64,000 nt of DNA from JAKPQD01 sp029572965 (GTDB lineage: Bacteria; Bacteroidota; Bacteroidia; Bacteroidales; DTGW01): positions 1 to 64,000 of the forward strand of contig DAOSPF010000001.1 of NCBI GenBank assembly GCA_035374585.1, read 5' to 3'. The notes under the pieces were generated by a model. That model saw only the letters and a program-made list of their open reading frames with translations. It ran no database searches and was not told the DNA's origin. Below are positions 26,443 through 33,970 of this stretch, piece after piece (within the stretch, counting starts at the first letter, position 1; each line of letters starts with the position of its first letter). Made by a program: the position numbers and the translations under genes.

Positions 26443-28914
26443 CTAGAATTGTTGTCCCATGGTGAACTGAGGTTGCCAGCCGGATACAGAACCATTAATT
26501 TTATCAAATCCGTACCCCATATCAAATCCGAGCAAGCCAAGCATTGGGAGGAACACTCTTACGCCCACTCCGGCAGCTCGTTTGAGGTCAAAAGGATTAA
26601 ATGAACGTGCATCGGCCCAGGCATTTCCAGCCTCTGTGAACGCTGCGGCATAAATAGTAGCTTGTTCTTTTAAAGTAATTGGATAACGCAATTCAAAAGT
26701 AAAACGATCGTAAATACGTCCGGCAGGGCTGGGAGTCAAGGCTCCATCAGAATAACCCCGCATCGGGACTATTTCTTCATTGGTAATGTTGTAAGTCATC
26801 ATACCACTACCTCCCATATTGTAGCTTTCAATTGGAGCATAATCAATTTTGTTGTTGTATCTTGCCAGGATACCAAAGTTTGCCCTGGTCATCAGAACGA
26901 GGTTGCCTACAATAGTGGTATATGTTTCAGCTTTAATGGTCCATTTGTGGTATTCTGCCCATTTGTACTTTTCGGCAGCGTTCATCTTCGAATAGTCTTT
27001 TCCATTCAAGTAAGAATATGGGGGCGTAAATTGTACGCCTATGCTAAAGTTTGAGCCTGTACGTGGATATAAGAATTGGTCTAGCGAGTTACGCCCAAAC
27101 ACAATGCTATAACTGATACTATTTATAGAACCAGTAGAAGTATCTGAAATTATATAGTAATTTTTGAAGCTATAGTTGTCATAATTGATAGCATTTTGCA
27201 AAGTGAAGTAGTCGTCGGGCCAGGTAAGACGTTTTCCAAGTCCAATAGACAAGCCAAAAGTGTTGATATATTGGTCAGACGATTGTAAAGCTTGCGATAC
27301 AGAACTCCATCTAACAGGAGTATAGTGTGTGTATGACATGCTTACCGATAATGCATTTGGCTTTTTGTTGCCAAACCAGGGGTCGGAGAATACGGCTGAT
27401 AATGCACGGTATTGTGTCCCATTGGTACGGAAACTGAAGCTAAGTCTTTGGCCATCACCTGAAGGTACCGGACGCCATTCTTTCCATTTAAAGAAATTTC
27501 GGTAGGAGAAGTTATTGAAGCTTACACCAATACTACCAATGAAACCATAATAACCTCCCCATCCCCCGGATACTTCCAGCTGGTCATTTGCCCTTTCTAC
27601 CAGTTTAAATTGCAGGTCAACAGTCGAGTTTGCCTGATTTGGGATAGGAACAGGTTCAATTTTTTCAGGTTCAAAGTGCCCTAAGGTAGCAAGCTCGCGC
27701 ACACTTCGGACAATATCTGATTTGCTGAACAATTCGCCCGGGAGGGTACGAAGTTCGCGTCGTACCACATGTTCGTTAGTTTTTGTATTTCCGGTTATGA
27801 TTATATCATTGAAATTGGCTTGTTTCCCTTCATATATTCTCATTTCGAGGTCAATAGAATCTTTGTCAATTTTTGTTTCTACCGGGTTAACATTGAAAAA
27901 GAGGTAACCATTGTCGAGGTATAAAGAGCTTACAGCGTCATCGTCGCTTTGGAGGCGCTTGTCCATTAATTTTTGGTTGTAAGTATCTCCTTTTTTTATT
28001 CCTAAAACATCTGACAGCATTTCAGAAGGATATTTTGTATTTCCTACCCAGGTAATGTTGCGGAAATAATATTTTGGGCCTTCATAAACATTGATATACA
28101 GGATAATACGCTTTGGGCTGATAACAGTAAAGGAGTCGGCTATTATTTTGGCATCGCGATAACCTTTTTCATTGTAATAATCAATAAGGTTGTTTTTGTC
28201 GTTTTGGTATTCAGCCAAAATATATTTAGAAGAGTTCCAGAATTTCCAGTCACGCCTTTTAGTCTTTTTCATTGATTTTCTTAGTTTAGAGGCTTTGAGC
28301 TCATTGTTGCCTGTAAAAACAATGTCTTTGATTTTTACTCTTTGATTTTTTGAGATTTTTATGGTAAGGTCAACGGCATTTTTTCTGAGCGTATCGCTTT
28401 TCTGGATTATTTCGGCAGATACGTTAAAGAAGCCTTTTTCGCCATAAAACTTTTTGATAATAATCTGGGCTTCATTCAGTGCGTTCTCCGTGATCTGGCT
28501 GCCTGGTTTGAGGTTAAGTTTTTCACGTAAATCTTCTTTGTCAGATTTGCTGACTCCTTCAATATTAAACTTTGACACTCTTGGCCTTTCTGTCAGAAAA
28601 ATATCTATGGCCACGTGGCCGCTGGTAGTGGGTTTGTATGATACTTTTATTTCTTCAAAAAGTCCATGTTCCCAAAATTTTTTAATGACTTTTGCAATGT
28701 CATTTCCGGGTATGGTAATTTTTGCTCCGGTAGCCAAGCCTGACATGTTGGATAAAACCCTCTGGTCGAGGAATTTAACCCCAGAAATCGTAACTGTATC
28801 AATGATATAATCTTTAGGTTTTGAAAAATCTGCTATCTGAACTTGCGATGTTTCCTGAGCAATAATAAAAATTGGGGATATAAGGGACAAAAACAAGAGG
28901 ACTTTTTTAATCAT
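26443..28914 (-). CDS. bamA: Outer-membrane protein assembly factor BamA
   Basis: An 823-residue Omp85 protein that inserts beta-barrels into the outer membrane. Signal peptide MIKKVLLFLSLISPIFIIAQ, then five POTRA domains (about 35-440; e.g. IAKVIKKFWEHGLFEEIKVS), then the 16-strand barrel. The essential lid-lock motif of loop 6 is seen as VPMRGYSDGAL, with the RGY/F core. The C-terminus ends in Phe (MGQQF). It is between uppS and the two skp-like genes on one strand. Confidence 0.96.
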   Translation of the reverse strand: MIKKVLLFLSLISPIFIIAQETSQVQIADFSKPKDYIIDTVTISGVKFLDQRVLSNMSGLATGAKITIPGNDIAKVIKKFWEHGLFEEIKVSYKPTTSGHVAIDIFLTERPRVSKFNIEGVSKSDKEDLREKLNLKPGSQITENALNEAQIIIKKFYGEKGFFNVSAEIIQKSDTLRKNAVDLTIKISKNQRVKIKDIVFTGNNELKASKLRKSMKKTKRRDWKFWNSSKYILAEYQNDKNNLIDYYNEKGYRDAKIIADSFTVISPKRIILYINVYEGPKYYFRNITWVGNTKYPSEMLSDVLGIKKGDTYNQKLMDKRLQSDDDAVSSLYLDNGYLFFNVNPVETKIDKDSIDLEMRIYEGKQANFNDIIITGNTKTNEHVVRRELRTLPGELFSKSDIVRSVRELATLGHFEPEKIEPVPIPNQANSTVDLQFKLVERANDQLEVSGGWGGYYGFIGSIGVSFNNFSYRNFFKWKEWRPVPSGDGQRLSFSFRTNGTQYRALSAVFSDPWFGNKKPNALSVSMSYTHYTPVRWSSVSQALQSSDQYINTFGLSIGLGKRLTWPDDYFTLQNAINYDNYSFKNYYIISDTSTGSINSISYSIVFGRNSLDQFLYPRTGSNFSIGVQFTPPYSYLNGKDYSKMNAAEKYKWAEYHKWTIKAETYTTIVGNLVLMTRANFGILARYNNKIDYAPIESYNMGGSGMMTYNITNEEIVPMRGYSDGALTPSPAGRIYDRFTFELRYPITLKEQATIYAAAFTEAGNAWADARSFNPFDLKRAAGVGVRVFLPMLGLLGFDMGYGFDKINGSVSGWQPQFTMGQQF

Positions 28915-28937
28915 GAGCTATAGTGTCGAATTATTTT

Positions 28938-29693
28938 TTACTTCACATTATCAGAGTTAAGTTGTTCGCTGGTTTTTCCGAACCTTCTTTCGCGTTTTTG
29001 AAAATCTTTAATGGCTTCATAAAAATGCTTTTTGGAAAAATCGGGCCAGAGTACATCAGTAAAATAAAACTCAGAATAAGCTATATGCCACAACAAGAAA
29101 TTACTTATACGGTATTCACCGCTGGTACGGATAAGCAATTCGGGGGCAGGCATAAAACCGGCCTGTAAAGCGTTGGTAAATATGCTTTCGTCAATTTTTT
29201 CAGGGTCTAAATGGCCTTCTTTGACTTCACGTGCCACTTTTTTTAAGGCATCAATAATTTCCCACCTGCCGCTATAACTAAGGGCTAGAACAAGTGTAAG
29301 CCCGGTGTTTGACAATGTTTTTTTTATCGAATCCTGAAGTTGCTCATAAACATTAGCAGGCAGACTTTTCAAATCGCCAATAGCCTGAAGCCGGACATTA
29401 TTTTTCATTAATGTTTCTATTTCGCTATTAAGTGTAGCGACTAATAAATGCATCAATGCGTTTACTTCTGATTTGGGACGGTTCCAATTTTCAGTAGAAA
29501 AAGCGTATAGTGTAAGATATTTAATGCCAAGTTCGGCAGCTGCTTCAACAGTATCTCTTACAGCTTTGATAGCATTTTTGTGACCAAATATGCGTTGATT
29601 GCCCTTCTTTTTAGCCCACCTGCCATTGCCATCCATGATTACGGCTACATGTAGTGGCAAACGGTTTTTATCTATATTCCCTTCAGTGTTCAT
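28938..29693 (-). CDS. uppS: Undecaprenyl diphosphate synthase
   Basis: A 251-residue cis-prenyltransferase that makes the C55 lipid carrier for cell-wall and surface polysaccharides. VAVIMDGNGRWAKKKGNQR holds the catalytic Asp and diphosphate-binding residues; LTLYAFSTENWNRP and ELLIRTSGEYRISNFLLW are the other family motifs, and DVLWPDFSKKHF ends the core. It is directly followed by bamA and directly preceded, with no gap, by a DUF6089-type protein gene. Confidence 0.96.
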   Translation of the reverse strand: MNTEGNIDKNRLPLHVAVIMDGNGRWAKKKGNQRIFGHKNAIKAVRDTVEAAAELGIKYLTLYAFSTENWNRPKSEVNALMHLLVATLNSEIETLMKNNVRLQAIGDLKSLPANVYEQLQDSIKKTLSNTGLTLVLALSYSGRWEIIDALKKVAREVKEGHLDPEKIDESIFTNALQAGFMPAPELLIRTSGEYRISNFLLWHIAYSEFYFTDVLWPDFSKKHFYEAIKDFQKRERRFGKTSEQLNSDNVK

Positions 29694-30368
29694 TTAAAAT
29701 TCTTTCTTATACGCCGGACATTCTTCTATTGAATTAAAAATCTTGTAAGTAACAAAGATATTGGCAAAATTATACCAGTCATTATTATTTACAAAAGTGT
29801 GCAAGTTTACATTTTTTTTATCAACAAGGTTCTCTGTATTATCTAAATTATCGTTAAAAAGTTTGCGAAAATTCCATTGAACCCCTAAACTCCAGTTTTT
29901 CCCGATGCTTGTACGTACCCCGAAGGCAAAAGGGAAAACAAAATTAATGGTTTTGAGATTTGATTGGCTCATTACAAAAGCTCCGGCAATACCTGAAGAA
30001 ACAAAAGGACTCAGGTAATATTTTTGGGCAATGAATTTAATGGGCATAAAGTTGAACTCGTACTGGATTGCGCCATCATATAAGGGTAATGCAAAACTAT
30101 TGTTGCGGCTCTTTTGGTAAATATCATCAAAACTGGCATCATTTGCACTTAATCGCATATAATTAGCTTCAATTTTCAAGGCTTGTCGGGGGTTAAAATT
30201 GTAGCGGTAGGTAATACCAAGATTTATCCCCGGGCTATAAAATGGGGTAATATAATTTATATCTCCCCAATAAGAGGCTCCTCCTATGCATATCCCCAAG
30301 TCTGCGCCTTGCTGTGAAAAAACCATGACAGGCAGCATGAATAGCACAATAACAATACTTTTTTTCAT
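29694..30368 (-). CDS. DUF6089-type outer-membrane protein
   Basis: A 224-residue protein. The ATG at 30368 is chosen over 30485 because it begins a proper signal peptide, MKKSIVIVLFMLPVMVFSQ. The mature part reads as a small beta-barrel: DLGICIGGASYWGDINY, ISPGINLGITYRYNFNPRQ, SSGIAGAFVMSQ, GVRTSIGKNWSLGVQWNFR and a last strand FANIFVTYKIF. This DUF6089/porin-G-like family is always near bamA and nadK in Bacteroidota, so a role in outer-membrane biogenesis is likely. The 123 bases between it and the upstream paralogue hold a small TCCCGA/TCGGGA hairpin (30428-30443). Confidence 0.82.
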   Translation of the reverse strand: MKKSIVIVLFMLPVMVFSQQGADLGICIGGASYWGDINYITPFYSPGINLGITYRYNFNPRQALKIEANYMRLSANDASFDDIYQKSRNNSFALPLYDGAIQYEFNFMPIKFIAQKYYLSPFVSSGIAGAFVMSQSNLKTINFVFPFAFGVRTSIGKNWSLGVQWNFRKLFNDNLDNTENLVDKKNVNLHTFVNNNDWYNFANIFVTYKIFNSIEECPAYKKEF

Positions 30369-30491
30369 CCGGGCAAAATTGATTTTCAATGGTCGGATAG
30401 CTTGTCTTGCAAAAGCAGTAGAATTTGTCCCGACAAATCGGGATTTATAAGTGTTTGTGTTTACTTCTAAACATGCTTTTTTCATAAAATA

Positions 30492-31259
30492 CTAATATCT
30501 CTTGAAAAGCATTGGATATCCTTTGCGTGATGTTTTTATCCTGTATATAACGCTAAAATTGAGATAATAGTACATGTCGTTGAATTTAGAAAATTTGGAA
30601 GTAAGCCCATCGAGGTCATCACCTATCACAAAACGAGGCCCGAATTCTAAACTTAGTGCAAGATAATTACTATAAATGGTTTTTAACATTATCCCTCCAA
30701 AGGCTATGCCGGTATATGAAGGCCCAGAGCTGAAATGGTCGCCTTTATAAGAAGGATCTGGATTGCTATGGTCTATAAAAGGTATGTAAAATAAACCCCC
30801 TACGCCTGCAAATGCATATAAGCCAAGTCGGGATCGGGAATACATAATCCCTCTTTTATTATATACAGCAAACGATGTCCTATTTCTGTCTTCAGAAAGT
30901 AGGGCATATTCAACTTGGCCAGATTGCTCAAGCCCGAAAGTGTTAAAACTGTAATTCCTTTGTGGATATGAACCTCGCGAGTCATCGCCATTCAACATTA
31001 TAAATGAAAAAGCTACCCGTGTATGGAATTTCTGTTTAATTTTATACCTGGCACCAACCATGAATGATGGCCTTGTGTTAAAGATACGTATATCTTTTAT
31101 GCCGTATAAATTGTTATTATTAGAGGTACTTCCAATATCTCCAAAATAGTTTGAAACCCCGACACCATACATTAGCTCATACCTTGTCAGTTTCCATTTT
31201 TGTGAAAACAAAATACCGGAAACCATTAATAATAAGCATATAAGTCCAATTTTTCGCAC
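30492..31259 (-). CDS. DUF6089-type outer-membrane protein
   Basis: A 255-residue paralogue of the next gene: signal peptide MRKIGLICLLLMVSGILFSQ, then ELMYGVGVSNYFGDIGSTSN, FMVGARYKIKQKFHTRVAF, LYAFAGVGGLFYIPF, SLEFGPRFVIGDDLDGLT and a final strand NFSVIYRI. The pattern is of an 8-strand-type barrel. Tandem copies of this family at this place between nadK and uppS are characteristic of the phylum. No function has been proved for the family to my knowledge. Confidence 0.85.
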   Translation of the reverse strand: MRKIGLICLLLMVSGILFSQKWKLTRYELMYGVGVSNYFGDIGSTSNNNNLYGIKDIRIFNTRPSFMVGARYKIKQKFHTRVAFSFIMLNGDDSRGSYPQRNYSFNTFGLEQSGQVEYALLSEDRNRTSFAVYNKRGIMYSRSRLGLYAFAGVGGLFYIPFIDHSNPDPSYKGDHFSSGPSYTGIAFGGIMLKTIYSNYLALSLEFGPRFVIGDDLDGLTSKFSKFNDMYYYLNFSVIYRIKTSRKGYPMLFKRY

Positions 31260-31326
31260 CAGTTCGGGTTTTTGAATTTTACAAAAATAATATTATTTAT
31301 AACATTCAAAGGTATTTTTTTGTTTA

Positions 31327-32193
31327 CTAATTTCTGACATCAACCCCCCACATGAGTTTATTTCTAATAGTGGCAAAGAAATTGTGGCCTGGTAATCTTA
31401 CAATATTAATACAGAAAGGGGCTTTAGATATTTTGATAACAGATGAGGCTGTCATTAGCGAATGTTGGGCATCAAGTGTAGCAACAAAATTTTCTGAACG
31501 TGACTTTATTGATAATTCAATAATAGCATTGTCTGGCACTACCATTGGGCGTACAGACAGATTGTGCGAAGCTATAGGCGATATAATAAATGCTTTGCAA
31601 TCTGTAGATACTATGGGCCCCCCGGCGCTCATAGAATAAGCAGTAGAGCCGGTAGGTGTGGATATGATAAGTCCATCGCTCCAATATTTGTTCAATTCAA
31701 TGCCATTAATTAAGGTTGTTACTGTGATAAGCGTTGCGTCTGACTTTTGAATGGTAATATCGTTTAATGCATAAGGAAATATAGAGAAAGGATTATATTC
31801 AGACTGAAAAGCCAGTAAAGAACGTTTCTCTGTCTCAAATGTCTTATTGTTGATACAATTGACAAAGTATTCAATTTCGTTTTTTGCTATATAAGCTAAA
31901 AAACCTAAACGTCCAAGGTTAATTCCGGCTATAGGGATGTTTGTGTCACGGACGTATCTTACAGACTCAAGAAAAGTGCCATCGCCGCCAATACTTATAA
32001 AAAGATCGACAGACTTGGACAATTGTTCTGGTTTTTCAAAAACCTGAAATCCAATTTTATTATGTTGAATTATAGAAATAAGGTTTTGATGGATAGAAAC
32101 CTTATGGTTTCCTTTTATCAGCTTTTCAATCAACATTTTTTTCAAATGTTCATGCTCGGGGTTAACGTTTTTTGAAAAAATGGCAATATTCAT
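31327..32193 (-). CDS. nadK: NAD kinase
   Basis: A 288-residue kinase that makes NADP from NAD. The catalytic GGDG motif is ISIGGDGTFLESV near residue 73; NLGRLGFLAYI, DGLIISTPTGSTAYSMSAGG and PMVVPDNAIIEL are the other family blocks. It lies directly after the CBS-domain gene (1-base gap) and before the DUF6089 pair on one strand. Confidence 0.95.
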   Translation of the reverse strand: MNIAIFSKNVNPEHEHLKKMLIEKLIKGNHKVSIHQNLISIIQHNKIGFQVFEKPEQLSKSVDLFISIGGDGTFLESVRYVRDTNIPIAGINLGRLGFLAYIAKNEIEYFVNCINNKTFETEKRSLLAFQSEYNPFSIFPYALNDITIQKSDATLITVTTLINGIELNKYWSDGLIISTPTGSTAYSMSAGGPIVSTDCKAFIISPIASHNLSVRPMVVPDNAIIELSIKSRSENFVATLDAQHSLMTASSVIKISKAPFCINIVRLPGHNFFATIRNKLMWGVDVRN

Positions 32194-32194
32194 C

Positions 32195-32860
32195 TCAAAT
32201 GTTTAGGTATTTCATAAATAGCTCAAACCTTTCGTCAAGCAGCTCATCCATGATGTTGTTGTTTAAAAACGAGGCTTTAATTTGATAATTATAACGAATA
32301 AAAGTCTGGACTATTGAAGTTAAGTCGGTTTTATTAATTTTTAAAGTTACATCAATCTGAGTTGAATCGGGATGGGGCGAAACATAAGTGCTGAGTATCT
32401 TGGCATTGTTGCTTTCTACTATTTGCGAAATTTGCGACAATGTATAATCATTGATATTCATTTCGAGTACAATAATAGCCCCGGGTTCATTTACGGCAAA
32501 CAAAGTGGCCATTTGCTTGAGCAAGTCGTATTGGGTAACAATACCGAGATAGTTGTTTTTTTCATCCAAAACCGGTACAAGAGATAATGATAAGCGTGAA
32601 AAGATTTCGATAATCTCGTAAGCATGTTGGTTGGCCAATACAAAAGGGCGTGTGAGCGACAAGGCATGATTACCTATAGGTTCATCGGCCATGTTCAGGT
32701 CAAAAATGTCTTTATCAGAAATAAGTCCGAGGAACTCGCTGTTGTTGACAATGGGCAAATGTGATATACGGAAAATGTCCATATAAGCAAGCGCTTTAAT
32801 CCCTGTGTCGGAAGTACGTAAAGCAGGGACAATATCTGATATCAATTCTTTTGCCAGCAT
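32195..32860 (-). CDS. CBS-domain protein
   Basis: A 221-residue cytoplasmic protein. Two CBS motifs make up residues 1-125 (MLAKELISDIVPALRTSDTG and PFVLANQHAYEIIEIFSRL), which as a Bateman module would bind an adenine nucleotide. The C-terminal part (about 135-210: IIVLEMNINDYTLSQISQIV) looks like an ACT-like ferredoxin fold. It is the first gene of the nadK-uppS-bamA operon, transcribed from a palindromic promoter shared with pdxJ. Being fused in an operon with nadK, it could report nucleotide state, but this is inference. Confidence 0.82.
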   Translation of the reverse strand: MLAKELISDIVPALRTSDTGIKALAYMDIFRISHLPIVNNSEFLGLISDKDIFDLNMADEPIGNHALSLTRPFVLANQHAYEIIEIFSRLSLSLVPVLDEKNNYLGIVTQYDLLKQMATLFAVNEPGAIIVLEMNINDYTLSQISQIVESNNAKILSTYVSPHPDSTQIDVTLKINKTDLTSIVQTFIRYNYQIKASFLNNNIMDELLDERFELFMKYLNI

Positions 32861-32883
32861 AAATGAAATTATGATAATTGGCT

Positions 32884-32899
32884 TACCTTTGCAAAGGTA
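32884..32899. promoter_or_regulatory. Palindromic divergent promoter of pdxJ and the CBS-nadK-bamA operon
   Basis: TACCTTTGCAAAGGTA is a perfect 16-bp palindrome made of two -7 boxes (TACCTTTG) facing away from each other: 32884-32891 on the plus strand for pdxJ (ATG 31 bases on) and 32892-32899 on the minus strand for the CBS gene (ATG 32 bases on). The -33 elements are weak on both sides. Confidence 0.6.
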
Positions 32900-32921
32900 C
32901 TATTTTTCAATAATTTTAGCT

Positions 32922-33635
32922 ATGACCAGTTTAAGTGTAAATATAAACAAAATTGCGACAATTCGCAATTCGCGCGGAGGCAATGTGCCTAATGTTGTTG
33001 AGGCTGCAATTAATATAGAAAAATATGGGGCCCAGGGCATAACTGTTCACCCTCGTCCAGATGGCAGGCATATTAAGTACCAGGATGTTTACGACTTAAA
33101 AAAAGTACTGACTACAGAGTTTAACATTGAAGGCAACCCTACAGATTCTTTTATAAAGCTGGTTTCAGAAGTTGTGCCAACACAAGTTACTTTGGTCCCA
33201 GATGCTCATGATGCTATTACTTCAAATGCCGGATGGGATACTGTGGCCCATCTTTCGTTTTTGACATCTGTAGTAAAAGAGTTTAAAAAGCAAGGTATCC
33301 GTGTTTCTATATTTGTTGACCCAATTGAAAAAATGGTTGAATATGCTGCAGTAGCCGGGGCAGACAGGATAGAGCTTTATACAGAGCCATATGCTTCCAA
33401 TTATTTGGACAACCGCACGGATGCAATAGCTTCATATATAAATGCTGCAAATATGGCAGTTAAGGTTGGCCTTGACATTAATGCAGGTCATGATTTGAAC
33501 CTTCAAAATCTTAAGTATTTTGCCCAGAATATACCACAATTAAAGGAAGTGTCAATAGGTCATGCCCTTATATCAGATGCATTGTATTTTGGGCTTGAAA
33601 AAACTGTGCATTTATATCTTGATTGTTTGAAATAG
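32922..33635 (+). CDS. pdxJ: Pyridoxine 5'-phosphate synthase
   Basis: A 237-residue TIM-barrel enzyme that joins 3-amino-2-oxopropyl phosphate and deoxyxylulose 5-phosphate to make vitamin B6. ATG 32922 gives MTSLSVNINKIATIRNSRGG, the family N-terminus; GITVHPRPDGRHI, VTLVPDAHDAITSNAGWD, RIELYTEPYA, DINAGHDLNL and EVSIGHALISDAL are all typical. The longer reading frame upstream crosses the promoter and is not real. Its substrate DXP is made by Dxs, encoded at 47153-49054. Confidence 0.95.
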   Translation: MTSLSVNINKIATIRNSRGGNVPNVVEAAINIEKYGAQGITVHPRPDGRHIKYQDVYDLKKVLTTEFNIEGNPTDSFIKLVSEVVPTQVTLVPDAHDAITSNAGWDTVAHLSFLTSVVKEFKKQGIRVSIFVDPIEKMVEYAAVAGADRIELYTEPYASNYLDNRTDAIASYINAANMAVKVGLDINAGHDLNLQNLKYFAQNIPQLKEVSIGHALISDALYFGLEKTVHLYLDCLK

Positions 33636-33970
33636 CATTGAGTTTTTAGATATTGACTAGCCTAATTTGTTGATTAATCGGGGATTTTTGTTTATAAGTT
33701 GCATTCTCCTGATTTTGAAACTATAAAAAAAAGTCTCATTTTTGAAATTGTTGCATATACCCTAATTAAGCACTAAAAATGCTTAATCGATTTGGAAATT
33801 GTATTTTAATAAACAATATTTCAAACAATTTTTAAATTAGCCTGTCTCGTTATGACGGGAGGGTTAGCCCAAATAAATCATATAGTTTGGTTTTATAATG
33901 GTTAATTTGGGATAAACTGAAAATTGTATTCTGGAAGTGATAAATTTTACATTATAAACAACTAAATAAT
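33636..33970. other. 335-base intergenic region
   Basis: AT-rich, with no credible gene. It holds an 8-bp inverted repeat with a 7-base loop (33765-33772 and 33780-33787), which could end pdxJ transcription although no T tract follows, and an imperfect hairpin around 33843-33858. The promoter of the TPR kinase must lie near its right end, but I saw no exact TAnnTTTG box. Confidence 0.6.

Noticed and set aside
30369..30485. N-terminal extension of the DUF6089 protein from ATG 30485
   Set aside because: It would put 39 charged residues before a good signal peptide; the start at 30368 is much better.
32805..32921. N-terminal extension of PdxJ
   Set aside because: It crosses the divergent promoter and the start of the CBS gene and is not part of the family.
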